Shown: positions 13,315 through 24,560 of the stretch, in pieces
Position numbering within the stretch: position 1 is the stretch's first letter
Layout of the letters: the number at the start of each line of letters is the position of its first letter
The notes under the pieces: model-generated
Told to the model about the DNA's origin: nothing
The model's database searches: none
Seen by the model: the letters and a program-made list of their open reading frames with translations, nothing else
NCBI RefSeq assembly: GCF_964199755.1
Contig: NC_133903.1
Location: 55,744,739 to 55,808,738, forward strand
DNA length: 64,000 nt
Direction of reading: 5' to 3'
Source of the DNA: Larus michahellis
Lineage: Eukaryota > Chordata > Aves > Charadriiformes > Laridae
Made by a program: the position numbers and the translations under genes

Positions 13315-16132
13315 GTAATTGGCTGTGAGCTGCATTTTTGTACTGCCTAAGCTTGTATTTTTAAAGCAGAGACAAAATTCATCTGCTTTCTCTAGCACAA
13401 TTAGGCAAACAGCCAGCTGTTCAGAGGGTTGGTTCTGATTGACCCTGACATCCAGCTGTGCCTGAAGCTCATACAGGCTGGCGAGGCTGTTCAGAGTCCT
13501 TTAGGTACCCCTTGGCGTCTCCTCATTTCCAAATGCGTGTTCATCTTGCCCTGTTTGCGTCCCTGTTTCCAGAGTGAGTTGGTTCCCCAGGCTTGAAAAG
13601 TGCAATTCTGATCACCCCTTCCTTCTGCCACGTCTCTTCTGCCTTCACGCCCTCCGGCCTCCTTAATTAGCACCTCCTAGACCTACTGATGTCGTACCCC
13701 GTGTTAGACGTTTATAGCAATGCCAGCCCCATCGCACTGCAGGGTTCGGAGCTTCTCCCAGCTGAAATCCACTTCAGGACACTGGGAAAGTCTGGGTGTC
13801 GGTCATCATTCAGCCTCGTGCAGAGCAGTTTTGCAGTGCGTGATCTGGCCGGTTAAGTTAGAGGTCTGATGGAGCTGCTGTGTGCCGGGTGAAGTCAAAG
13901 AAATATTTATTTATGTCAGTACAAACCTTAAAAGGAGCTGGATGTGTCTTGTTTTTTGAGATTAACTGGCTCATGCCTAGTTCTGATTCATAGATTAAAC
14001 GGTTTCGAGGTCAGATTTTGTTCTGACCTGTGTAGCACAGGCTGTAAAATTTCACCCGGTTAGTCTGTAATGAAGCCGGTAATTTATGTTTGCCTAAACA
14101 TATTCCAGTCTTTATATAATGGTGTCTTGGTTGTTGTTTTTAAATGACTCGAGCAAGTCATCATCGAGGTTTTTCAGCTTGAATAAGTAACAAAATTGAT
14201 GATAATTATTTCCAAATGTCCTCTTGGGCTAAGCCAAGTGGTTTCAAAATTATTCACTCAACCGCATGGTGATTTTGTTGGAAAAATCTGTCTTATTTGT
14301 TAACCTAACAAGAAATGAATCCTTCAGCCAGGCTTGGCCAGAAAATGCCCATGTGCTCCGCATGTGAGCTCCAATTAATTTTTTGTTTCACATACGCACT
14401 TCATAGAGGTTTCAAAATGGCATTTTTGCTATGTAAAAAGAACAGGAATTACACAAAATGGCTACCATTGAAATCCCAACTAGCGGCAAAGGAGAAAGGG
14501 AGGTGGCATGTCCCTTCTGGTGTGAAACAGGGAACTGATGGGAAAATAGTACGCAAGTGTTTCGAAGCTCTAGATGGTACCTCTTTGCATCAAAAGATTT
14601 GAGGACCGGTGCTCAGCCATTTGGCCAGCTGTTCCGTGATTAGGGACCTTTGTTTAAAGAAACAATGACCTGGTGACGAAGTGACCGGTCTGTAGCCATT
14701 AGTGCCATACAGCCCTTGAGCGTTTTGGGTGGCGGTGAAGCCATCAGCTAACCCTACAGAACGATTTTTTTTTTTTATTTTTTTTTTTCACTTTAAAAGT
14801 GCTCCGGAACATGTGCTGCAGGAAATTTTCATCACCTTTTTGTTTAAGCTGCCTCAACAGTATGTTACAATTGAACGTTAATGGTTCTATTGACATCCTG
14901 TTGTGTCTGAAGGAGGCATGTGCGATTTCCAAAGCAAACATCTGCACGTTGAGCCTGGCCCCTCTGAGAGCCATTTTCCTGCTGCACAGAAATGTTGTCC
15001 AGCGGAGTGAGGAGAGAAGTGACACATTCTGCCAAGACGGAAGAATTTCAATCCTCTTTATGGCCATTCAGTTTTCTCCATCCTGGACGTACGTCCTCTT
15101 AGTCAGACAATTGAAAAACGATTTAGCTCAGAGCTTACGCGCCGGCCGGCGGAAGGACTGACGGACTCGGCCGCAACCCTCACTGTTTCCACCGCTGGCA
15201 CGTCACTCCATGGGAGTCGGGCACCAGCGGTCTGTCCGCCTTCGAGCAGGAGGAGTAATTCTTGGGATGAGCTGACCTGCTTTCTGCGCTCTGCCCAAAA
15301 CGGCATGAAAGGGAAGGAAAGGATAGCTCTACCAGGGCGGGCTCCGCAGAGAAACACGGTGGCTGCTTTGGCGGAGTAGAGGAGAAATGCGGAAATGTTT
15401 AAAGATGCAGCACCACAAAACAGTTCAGAATAGGTACAAACTACACCCCGTAGTAAAACACACCTAGAGGCCAAACTTCAGTCCATACGAGCAGTGATGT
15501 TCGGCGTAAGGCCGGCTGCTCACCCCCGGAGTGCTGGCGTTTTCACAGCCGCCAGCCGCGTGCATACCCGGGGGTAACGGCAGAGCTGCCGTAAATGCAC
15601 CGCCCTTGTCCACAGTCACCAGGGAATCCTGTCAGAGAGACAGCGAACTTTCTCCGTGCTTAGGGCAGAGGCGACAATCATCGAAAATGCCTCTCTGCAC
15701 TAACAGCTGGTGAGAGGCATCCCTCGGTGGGGTGTTCTGTCTTCAAAGTGATGGCGTACCCCGACTCCCGCGGGGCAGGGCCTGAGCCGCTAGTCAGGAA
15801 GGGACATCGACGGGGGTATTTAAAATCACGCGTGCGACCAGGGGTGGGACCGGCAGCTCCATCGCTGGATTTCCCGGAGACTCCTACTTTTAGTTAAACT
15901 CTCACCCGAGGTTTGATTTTGGATGAGATGTCAAGCTAGTCCAACGCTGTAGGTGCGGCTTTGGGTATCGGGTGGTTGTGTCTGCAACTGGACTGGGCTG
16001 GTCTGGGGACTTGCTCTGGGGCGGGTATTTTGCCTGTAAAAATCATGTATTAACAGCATTTGAGCTTTTTAGTCACCCATCTGCTCCCAGCCGTTGCCTT
16101 CCCCTAAGCGTGCATGTTCCTGTCTTTCTCAG
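13315..16132 (+). other. PDE4B: PDE4B last intron (2.8 kb)
   Basis: Donor GTAATT, acceptor TCTCAG. Contains a short T-rich tract near 14767-14790 and otherwise unique sequence. No transposon or extra exon recognised. Confidence 0.85.
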
Positions 16133-16498
16133 GTGGGATTCATTGACTACATCGTCCATCCGCTCTGGGAGACGTGGGCTGACCTGGTGCAGCCCGATGC
16201 CCAGGACATCCTGGACACGCTGGAGGACAACAGGAACTGGTACCAGAGCATGATACCTCAGAGCCCCTCTCCTCCGCTGGAGGAGCGGGGCAGGGACTGT
16301 CAGAGCCTGATGGAGAAGTTCCAGTTTGAACTGACGCTGGAGGAGGAGGATTCGGATGGACCGGAGAAGGACGGCGAGAGCATCGGCTACTTCAGCAATA
16401 CAAAGACACTCTGCGTGGCCGACCCGGGGGAAGAGGATTCACAGAGGGAGGCGAACATAGAAATTGTGACAGAAGATACGTCTCCCGTCGACACATAA
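16133..16498 (+). CDS. PDE4B: PDE4B last coding exon, C-terminus and stop
   Basis: The exon encodes 121 residues, [20 protein letters not shown] to the end SPVDT, then TAA at 16496-16498. It closes the catalytic domain. It then carries the MIPQSPSPP segment, the conserved ERK phosphorylation site region, and the [12 protein letters not shown] segment, whose FQF is the second ERK docking site. The acidic tail differs from human at many positions but keeps the length exactly (ends at residue 564 on PDE4B2 numbering). The frame is intact, with no sign of degeneration. Confidence 0.98.
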   Translation: MGFIDYIVHPLWETWADLVQPDAQDILDTLEDNRNWYQSMIPQSPSPPLEERGRDCQSLMEKFQFELTLEEEDSDGPEKDGESIGYFSNTKTLCVADPGEEDSQREANIEIVTEDTSPVDT

Positions 16499-16935
16499 TG
16501 TCCTGTACCCGTGTGAGTGGATTTTAAACACTTAAGGAGCATGCAGGCAGTCTCACGGACTAGCCTGCAGCCTGGGTCTGAGGCCTGTGTCCAACGTTGG
16601 CTGAAAGATCTTCCCAGCTACTTGAGATTGGAGTCAGGGTTAAAGATCGTGTAGTGAATGATTGCTCAGGAAATTAACAGGTGATTTACGTTGTGGTTCC
16701 AGCCTTGTCAGCCAAGAGCATCGTGTTGTCCTGGAGCTGGCTTGGGTTGTGACTGAAGAGTAAATGACACACAACTGAGAGATTTTATACTGTTAGTTTT
16801 GGAATTTATACCAGTTAGACTGATAGAAACTACTGATTAATAACTCTCCATATAAAACCTGTCCACCTGACCACCTGTCTGCAGACCTGTGTGCCTTCTT
16901 TGTAAACACTTTCATGTCTTTTCAAGAGTCTATTA

Positions 16936-16941
16936 ATTAAA
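16936..16941 (+). terminator. Possible proximal poly(A) signal ATTAAA in PDE4B 3' UTR
   Basis: The common variant ATTAAA occurs 438 bases after the stop codon. Use of it would give a short 3' UTR lacking the Pumilio-type and AU-rich motifs. Only a motif match. Confidence 0.3.
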
Positions 16942-17493
16942 TACACGGAGTTTAGTATAAAAAGCGACACAAAGTGTTTCAAAATTGACGGATACTTTTT
17001 TGATTCTTCCTGTTACAAGAGCAGTCTTCCTTTTCTCATGGGCAATACCTGTCACTTTATTGCGGTTAATCACTTTTACAGACTAAACGGAAGGGAAACC
17101 CTCTGTTTTGCATTACTGCACCTTTAATCGTTTTCTTAATACCCCAGGTGACCCCTTTAAAGTCGCTTCATGCCATCGCGCGCCATCTCTGTTTGCTCGC
17201 TAGGAATAACAGTATTTTTTCCTCAACGGGGTTTTATTTTTGTCGTGCGCGGGACAGAGGGTAGTTTGTTTCCCTGGCACAGCGCAGTACCTATAGCAGT
17301 AAGCGTGATGAGGCAGCGTGTGACGCGCGTTCCCCCTCGGCAGCTCCTTGGCTCAGTGGAAGTTGCACGCTCGGGTGTTTGTGTTTCTCTCGCCCATGGT
17401 TCACGTTTCCTAGGTTTAGGTCCACCATCCTCCTGCACTGCCTTGAGCTCTAACACCTCCATTACTGTTTATAACAGTGTATTTATTACGTAA

Positions 17494-17501
17494 TGTATAT
17501 A
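17494..17501 (+). promoter_or_regulatory. Pumilio-type element (TGTATATA) in PDE4B 3' UTR
   Basis: The sense strand reads UGUAUAUA in the mRNA, a perfect match to the PUM1/PUM2 consensus UGUANAUA, which usually lowers mRNA stability. It sits just after an AU-rich TATTTATTA. Motif match only. Confidence 0.4.
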
Positions 17502-18204
17502 CTGTAATGTTTTGTAAGTTATTAATTTATATGAATTAACATTGCCTGTCGGCGGCGATGTTAATTGTGTAGAAAACTCGGAATAAGAGTTGCCTTTTTT
17601 TCTCGTAACCTTTTGTATTGCATAAAATACAAGAACCTGAACATAGCTGAAGAGACAGACGCAACCCAGGAAGGGCATTCGGGTGGCAGCCGCCCGCGGG
17701 GGGCTTGTCTTCACGGCGAGCCTGGGCCGGGGGGACGGACCGGACCCCCACCCCGGGCAGCAGGCGAGCGGTTGGAAGTGCCGAAAACCTAGAGGGGTGG
17801 GGGGGAACTGAAAAAAAACAAACAAAAAAAAGAAACCCCTGCGAATGGGCCGGCTTTTAAATGTCACGTTCCAATTTCTGAACAACCCAATGTGAATTTC
17901 TATGACAAAAATGTGAACTGATGTAATAATTGTGCTGTGAAACTTCTTCTGACAAAGCTTGTCCGGCATCGTGAGCGGTGTCAATCTCAGTTTGTAAAAT
18001 ATGTTTCAAGCTTTTGGTCCAACTTGTGACTAACTAGTTAATGAAAATAGCACAGTTGTGCATGATCAATGGGTTTGTATGTCTGTTGAACACTGCATTG
18101 TTCCAGGTGGTTATTTTATTGTTTCCAAAAGTTTCACACAATGTATGTTATAGTATTATATATTGTGTTCAGATGCATTCTTAAAGAGATTTTTATATGA
18201 AGTG

Positions 18205-18210
18205 AATAAA
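18205..18210 (+). terminator. PDE4B distal poly(A) signal AATAAA
   Basis: AATAAA is followed 15-40 bases later by a GT/T-rich stretch (ctgtggctctttgtgctgct), the usual downstream element. AT-rich UTR gives way to GC-rich DNA right after it. Cleavage is expected near 18222-18230. Confidence 0.75.
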
Positions 18211-18228
18211 TGAAAGCATGACCCTGCC

Positions 18229-18907
18229 TGTGGCTCTTTGTGCTGCTTTTTTCCGCAGGTCGGCGTGGGCAGTGTCCGGGGCGAAGGCGGCTGGCACCCG
18301 GCAAAGCAAAACCCAACCTGTCGGACACGCAGAGCCCTTGTCTTACGAACGGGAAGAGAAGGGTTCCTGCGGCCAGAGGGCACGGCCGCCCTCTCCGTCG
18401 TGCCGGCTGCGAGACCTTTGCCTTCCTGAGCGGCAGCCGGTGGGGGAGCGGGGCCGGTGCCGATGGCAGCGGCGACAGGAAGGCGGTGCAGACAGGAAGG
18501 CGATGGCCACAGCCGGCAGCGCAGCCTTCGCCTGGCGCGGGGCGGCACCGGGGCCGGCTCGCGGGATGCTTTCATGTCCTGGCCTGACCCAAAACAACTG
18601 ATTTTCCAGTAAAAAAAACATCCTGCCGGCAGGCGGTGGGGGGGTGAGGGGACTGAGGGGACCCTGCGCCACCGGGGACTCCCCCTGGGCCGCCCTCGCT
18701 GCGGGTGATGCCGGGAGAGCCGGTGGTAGCCAGAGGTGGATCTGCTGTAGCGCCGCGAGGGTCTCCGCAGGCTTTCCCCAGACTCGCTGGCTCCGAAACG
18801 ACGCCAGGTGAAAGTGCGGAAGTGTGGATCCCAGTCCCACCCTGCCCTCCCATCCCACCTCCATGCAATCTCCTCTGCTCCGGCTGGAAGGGGGCTCCAA
18901 AAGAGTA
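18229..18907. other. Intergenic GC-rich sequence after PDE4B
   Basis: GC- and CpG-rich DNA with open frames on both strands (up to 253 codons on the - strand). These overlap one another in several frames and have Arg/Pro/Gly/Ala-rich composition typical of GC-rich non-coding DNA. No gene recognised. Confidence 0.6.
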
Positions 18908-19036
18908 GATGGGGCACTGAGGGACATGGTTTAGAAGTGGCTCTTGTCAGGGTAGGCTAAAGGTTGGACTCGATGATCTTAAAGGTCCCTTCCAACCTCA
19001 ACAATTCTATGATTCTATGATTCTATGATTCTATGA
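18908..19036 (+). mobile_element. CR1 LINE 3' end
   Basis: The sequence matches the avian CR1 3' UTR: gagggacatggtttag, then ggttggactcgatgatctta and ggtcccttccaac, ending in four tandem ATTCTATG units. Heavily 5'-truncated, as is usual for CR1. Confidence 0.92.
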
Positions 19037-21670
19037 CCCTGGGCTTGGCCGCAGGCACCGGGACCGGATGCGGGGACACCCCCTGTGCCCACCAGCGACA
19101 CAACGGGGTGTTCCACACAGCGCCTCGCCGGCGTTTGAACCGCTGGTGGAAGCCTCTTGGCGGTGCTGACACCAATTTCTCTTTTCCAGTGAATTCACTC
19201 CTGCGCATCGTCTACGTGCGCCGCTGCTGCGGTGGCTGCGCCCGGCCGTGCCCACGGCTCCCGGGGACGTGCAGAGATGGAAAACGAGTTATCGGGCTGG
19301 AAAAACCTCCGCAGCCCTGGGTGGAGCAAGCGGCCAAGTAGGACGGACAGCGAAGAGCTGAAGTCGCAGGTGACCCCCCGGCCCGCAGCCAGCGGAGGTG
19401 TGAGGGGGAGGCGCTGTGCCGGGGCGTGGGGCCGAGACGGGCGCGGGGTGCTCTGCCCTGGCCCCCCCGCGCCGCCAGCCCTCGCTTGCTTTATCTCGTT
19501 CCCTTCCAATGACCTAGTTCTGCCAGGCAGCGCCTTCGTCGTCAGCACAGGCAAACACGGCGATGCTGCTCCGGCGCTGAAATAACAACCTCCTTTCACT
19601 TCTCCTTCTCGGCAGCAGCAGAGACAACGCTCCCATGGCAGCCACCTTGCAAAACTAACCCCAGTCCCTCCTGTTTTCCTTCCATTTTTGGGGTGGGAGA
19701 TCCCAGTTCAGGTGCGTGGCGGTTTGCTGGCTCACTTTCCCTCCTTTCCTCGAGGGACAAGGACGCGTCTTGGCTCTGCTTTACCGTCCTCCCGTCCAAA
19801 ACTCCTGCTGGCCCCGAGCACCCCGTGGGGTTTGTGGTTTCCCTCAGCATCGGAAGCGCGTCCGCGTGCAGGCAGCGACACGGTGCTTCCTCCTCGCTCG
19901 TTAGCGGCCCCGATGGAGGGTGCTGATGGGTCTCTGCTCCCCCTCCCCGGGGCTCCCCCAGCGGGTGCAGCCGTGCTGCCTCCAACGACCCCCCGGCAGA
20001 TCCTGGCTGCACCCAGAGGGGCTGGGAATCGCTGCTCCTCGGATACTGGGGGGAAAAACAGGGTGAAAAATGAAACCTGCAGCAAAACAGGGTGCAGAAA
20101 GCGTGTCTTTCCGGAGGAGGGGTGGCTCCCAGGTTTGCAACTGGGGTGTGCAACCAGCTGTGCAACCAGCTGTGCAACTGGGGTTTGCTGGGCAGGGTCA
20201 CCGGGGCTGGGTCCAGGAGGGGACAAGGCTGGGACATGTGCAGGGTCGATGGCACAGGACCCCAGCCCAGCCGAGGGGCTCAGGACCTCCGGCCTCGGGG
20301 CTGCGGGACGGGGGGGGAACTCACGCCGCCCCCTCCTCGCTGCCAGCCCTGGTGATGGATGTTACCAACAGCCCCGGCTTCAGCGGTGGCCGAGTGGCAG
20401 CCGTCCTCGAGGACATAGTTTCCCGCTGAGGCCACAGAGCTGGGGTTTCAGGGGGGATTTCCACCAGCTGCAAACCCGCCGCAGGCATCAATCCTGGGGA
20501 CGAGCCGCTGGTCGCTCGGCAGAAAGTACCTCACCGGCTGCGCAGGGACAAGGGTCCCGCGAGCCCCCGCCGCTGCCAGGAAACTTCTGACCCCGAGGTC
20601 GGCGTTGTTAATAGAAACCATGATGCAAAGAAATAAAATAATAAACCAGCTCTGTTGCTCTTTCCCATGGCGCACGGGCGCTGTGCCTGCTCTCCTGGGT
20701 GTGGGGACGGTTTTCCATGTTCTTTTTTTCCCCTCTCATCCGTAGGAGTTCGCGCCGCACGGCACGGTGCAGCCACCAGCGGTCCCTGCCGTGGCCCGAG
20801 CCCCTCGTGGTGTTCTCCACCAGTGAAAAGTGTTGAAGAAGTCTTGGGTTTCTTCCAAGAACGCAGATTTCTCATCTGAATAATGACACGCAGCGGCAGC
20901 TTTGTGCCAAGGCGTCGGGCTGGCATTTGGGGGTGTCCCATGCCCCTCACCACGGGCCTGGCTGGGGACAGGGACACGGGTCCCACCAGACACCGAACGT
21001 GGGGATGGCTGCAGCCACAGCAGTCACCTCCGCTTGGTGTAAGTAGCAAAAACACCTTCAGAAATGTGCTTTTATTGCCACGGGTGCTCGGTGCCTGGGA
21101 GCCGAATGCGTCTGCTCGTGTTTTGCCCGCACCAAGGTTTGCTTCACGTCCACCACGGTCATGCGGGGGATGCCCCATGTCCCCGAGCACACCACGGTCC
21201 GTGTCCCCGTGTCCCTCTGTGCGCCAGCCAGCGGGATGGAGCATTTCCCAGGTTACAGTCCAACCGTAAGGATGTGCAAAGCGCTGGAAGCGGTTTGCTA
21301 GCCAAGAAGATTTAGGCGCCACTGGCTTAGAGTTCACCTAAAAGTCCTACGGAAGAAAAAAAAAGAAATGAAAATCCGAAGCGTTGACAGTTTCGTAGTC
21401 AAAAACAGGAAGGAGCTGGGGGCTGGTGCACAAAGCACAGATTTTATCGAGTCTGTGGCGCTGGAACGGAGCCCGAGGGCTCACGGCCCCGGTAGCCCCA
21501 CGCGAAGGGGAGGTGGGTCTCCCGGTCTAGCAGCGGGGACGCTGGCTGGGATCCCAGCGCTGGCCGGGAAGGACAGGGCTGCTTGTGGCCCAGCTGATGC
21601 GATATCAGATGTGTTTAGGTGTTCCAGCTCTCCCAAACGTCACTTTTGGGATGACACAAGGAGCCCGTCC
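19037..21670. other. Intergenic GC-rich sequence
   Basis: GC-rich DNA with several overlapping long open frames (for example 300 codons at 19688-20590 on + and 268 codons at 20531-21337 on -). They occupy both strands of the same DNA and carry no recognisable domain. A small 15-bp triplication lies at 20145-20190. No gene recognised. Confidence 0.6.
20145..20190. repeat. 15-bp tandem repeat, 3 copies
   Basis: The unit gtgcaaccagct with its flank is repeated three times with one changed end. Short and without evident function. Confidence 0.7.
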
Positions 21671-21774
21671 TCAAGGACTCCCTGTCCCCAAGGGCTCCCC
21701 ATCCCCAAGGGCTCCCCGTCCCCAAGAGCTCCCCATCCCCGAGGGCTCCCGTCCCCGAGGGTGTCCCCGTCCCT
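21671..21774. repeat. 18-bp minisatellite, about 6 copies
   Basis: The unit caagggctccccatcccc recurs about six times with substitutions (aaggac/aagagc/gagggc, atcccc/gtcccc). Being a multiple of three, it gives a spurious Pro/Ser-rich frame. Confidence 0.85.
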
Positions 21775-22689
21775 GCTCTCGCTGCACTATTTCTGGTCTA
21801 TTGGAGGGTATTTCTGCCGTCCCAGTCAGATGCCATCACCACTCCTGTCATTGCAGCGCTGTGGGAGGTTGGGGACAGCGAAGCTCTGGCCCGCATGGGG
21901 CAGTGGGATGCGCCCCTGTTGTGGGGGGCAGCTCTGCAGCCCCCCTTACCCGCCCGCAGCAGGTCCTCTGGGGACACCCGTTCCCCTCACGGGGTTCCCC
22001 ACCCCGCGACTCACTGGTGGGAGCCCTCGATTCACGCGCCCTGAGCTGGGGACAGCGTGTGCTGGTGGCACGGTTACGCGCGGGGGTGAGGGGGGTGGGG
22101 GGTCAAACACTGCCTTTGCTCGGGGCGGCTGCGGTTTGGCACCGTTGTGGGGGGCTGGTGAAGGGCTGACCCACAGGGGACAGCGGGACCAGCCTGGGGA
22201 CATCCTCATCCCCACGGCAAGCTTCTCATTGCAGAGAGAAGGTTGCTGCAATTAAAAAAATACATATATTGCGGGAGAGATTTACCCGCAGGAGGGGGTC
22301 GTTGTTGGCAGCGGGTCCTGCTGCGGGTCCCACACGGGGTCCCCAGCTTCCCTGGGTCCCCCCCACCCCCGTTCCTGGTGTTTGAGGCACCTTCAGATGG
22401 GGCCAAGCAGAGGATTTTGGTTGGGTGAAATAGTTTATTTCTGGTTTATTTCCTCCTTTGCCGCCCTCCCACCCCGCTGCCTGGGGTGGGCCCCGTGCGC
22501 AGCCCTGCGCCCCGGGCTGCGCTTTGGGGTGCACCTCAGGGCGCACCGTGCGGCATTTCAGGCCTGACCGAGGGGGTCACCGCCACGCTGCGGCCAGATT
22601 TCAGGCTGCCACAACGGCAGGGCCAGGGAGCCGTCCCCAGAGAGCGCAGGTCCCCGTGGCGAGGGACTCAGCCCGCTGCAGCGCCCGCT
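21775..22689. other. Intergenic sequence before the minisatellite cluster
   Basis: GC-rich unique sequence with a short AT interruption at about 22.25 kb. No gene, RNA or transposon recognised. Confidence 0.6.
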
Positions 22690-23686
22690 GCCAGCCCCAT
22701 CCTGCCCGCACACAGCTGCCTGCACATCTGCACAGCTCCATCCTGCCTGCACACAGCTGCCTGCACACAGCTGCCAGCCCCATCCTGCCTGCACACAGCT
22801 GCCTGCACATCTGCACAGCCCCATCCTGCTCGCACACAGCTGCCTGCACACAGCTGCCAGCCCCATCCTGCCTGCACACAGCTGCCTGCACAGCTGCACA
22901 GCCCCATCCTGCTCGCACACAGCTGCCTATGCATCTGCACAGCTCCATCCTGCCTGCACATCTGCACAGCCCCATCCTGCCTGCACACAGCTGCCTATGC
23001 ATCTGCACAGCTCCATCCTGCCTGCACACAGCTGCCTGCACATCTGCACAGCCCCATCCTGCCTGCACATCTGCACAGCCCCATCCTGCCCGCACACAGC
23101 TGCCTGCACATCTGCACAGCTCCATCCTGCCTGCACACAGCTGCCTGCACATCTGCACAGCTCCATCCTGCCTGCACATCTGCACAGCCCCATCCTGCCT
23201 GCACACAGCTGCCTGCACATCTGCACAGCCCCATCCTGCCTGCACATCTGCACAGCCCCATCCTGCCCGCACACAGCTGCCTGCACATCTGCACAGCCCC
23301 ATCCTGCCTGCACACAGCTGCCTGCACATCTGCACAGCCCCATCCTGCCTGCACATCTGCACAGCCCCATCCTGCCCGCACACAGCTGCCTGCACATCTG
23401 CACAGCCCCATCCTGCCTGCACATCTGCACAGCCCCATCCTGCCCGCACACAGCTGCCTGCACATCTGCACAGCTCCATCCTGCCTGCACATCTGCACAG
23501 CCCCATCCTGCCCGCACACAGCTGCCTGCACATCTGCACAGCCCCATCCTGCCTGCACATCTGCACAGCCCCATCCTGCCCGCACACAGCTGCCTGCACA
23601 TCTGCACAGCCCCATCCTGCCTGCACATCTGCACAGCCCCATCCTGCCCGCACACAGCTGCCTGCACAGCTGCACAGCTCCATCTG
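22690..23686. repeat. Higher-order minisatellite, 68-bp composite unit (about 1 kb)
   Basis: Two sub-units alternate. One is 27 bp (catctgcacagccccatcct followed by gcctgca). The other is 14 bp (cacagctgcctgca). In the right half they settle into a regular 27+27+14 = 68-bp composite. The left half is less regular. Because the arrays lack stop triplets, frames of about 270-560 codons are open on both strands. Translations are Cys/His/Pro-rich repeats that shift frame with each 68-bp unit, so they are not a real protein. Confidence 0.95.
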
Positions 23687-23819
23687 CCGAGGTCCCAGAC
23701 CACTGCACAGCGCAGCGCGCCCTGCGACACTGCGCAGCCGGGACGTGCACGGCGGGGGTGTCCACTGCGGGGGGGGACACAGCTCGGGGACGCACGGCAG
23801 GGACACGCACTGCAGGGAC

Positions 23820-24205
23820 ACACGCAGTCGGGGGCCAGCACAGCTGGAGCCATGCACAGCTGGAGCCCCAGGCAGCTGGAGCGGTTCATGGTGGGATCCC
23901 GAACAGCTGGAGACATGTCCAGCTGTGGCCCCACACAGCCGGGGCCGTGCACAGCTGGAGCGGCGCACAGCTGGGACCGTGTAGTGCTGGAGGCGTGCAC
24001 GGCTGGGGGGGGGTCACACAGCTGGCGCAGCTCACAGCTGGAGCCCTGCACAGCTGGAGACTGAGCACAGCTGGTGCTTTAGCACAGCTGGATACTCACA
24101 AAGCAGGATCCATGCACAGCTGGATCCATACACAGCCACATACCTGCACAGCTGGATAACTGCACAGCTGGACCCACACAGCCGGAACCCCGCACAGCTG
24201 GAAGC
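23820..24205. repeat. Degenerate CAGCTG-centred array
   Basis: About 16 copies of CAGCTG, mostly in the context gcacagctgga, are spaced irregularly 12-40 bp apart. The core resembles the 14-bp sub-unit of the neighbouring 68-bp array, so this is probably its diverged flank. CAGCTG is also a palindromic E-box, bound by many bHLH factors. Any regulatory role is inference. Confidence 0.75.
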
Positions 24206-24330
24206 AGTGGGTCCAGGCTTGCTTTGGGGTGCTCGCCTTTGGGGGTCTCTGCCTTTTCTGCCAGCTTGCACGGGTGTTTCCCGGCCCCAGCCCGAGCCCG
24301 AGCCCGAGCCCCTGCCCTCTCTCTGCTCTG

Positions 24331-24560
24331 GCATCATTCCCTCCTGCTCCAGCACTGCTCCCTCCTGCCCCAGCATCATTCCCTCCTGCCCCAGCACCAT
24401 TCCCTCCTGCTCCAGCACCATTCCCTCCTGCCCCAGCACCATTCCCTCCTGCTCCAGCACCATTCCCTCCTTCTCCAGCACCATTCCCTCCTGCCCCAGC
24501 ACCATTCCCTCCTGCCCCAGCACCATTCCCTCCTGCATCGGCACCATTCCCTCCTGCTCC
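24331..24560. repeat. 21-bp minisatellite, about 11 copies
   Basis: The unit cagcaccattccctcctgcc plus one base recurs about 11 times, with c/t changes and one cag-cat-cat variant at the left end. It gives spurious frames of Pro/Ser/Ala or Gly/Ala heptapeptides. A short (CCCGAG)n run sits just left at about 24291-24310. Confidence 0.93.

Larger units (their letters stand above)
16499..18228 (+). other. PDE4B: PDE4B 3' untranslated region (about 1.7 kb)
   Basis: AT-rich sequence runs from the stop to a canonical poly(A) signal at 18205. It contains an earlier ATTAAA (16936-16941), an AU-rich TATTTATTA near 17480, a Pumilio-type site (17494-17501) and a GC-rich island at about 17.69-17.77 kb. 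Open frames here are not protein-like. The 3' limit is estimated from the poly(A) signal. Confidence 0.8.

Noticed and set aside
18156..18927. Open frames of 253 and 194 codons on - just after PDE4B
   Set aside because: Overlapping frames in CpG-rich DNA, one running into the PDE4B poly(A) region. Composition typical of chance frames.
19688..20590. 300-codon open frame on + in intergenic DNA
   Set aside because: GC-rich Pro/Gly/Arg/Ser composition, overlapped by long frames on the other strand, no recognisable domain or exon signals.
20531..21337. 268-codon frame on -
   Set aside because: Same reasoning: GC-rich, overlapped by + frames, no homology recognised.
22690..23686. CRISPR-like regularly spaced repeats
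   Set aside because: The spacers are themselves repeats of one 27-bp unit, and the context is a vertebrate nuclear genome. It is a minisatellite.
22458..24159. Open frames of 508 and 557 codons on + and 455 and 374 codons on -
   Set aside because: All lie in the 68-bp and CAGCTG arrays. Overlapping frames are open on both strands, and the frame of the peptide repeat shifts with each unit. No start context, splice site or domain.
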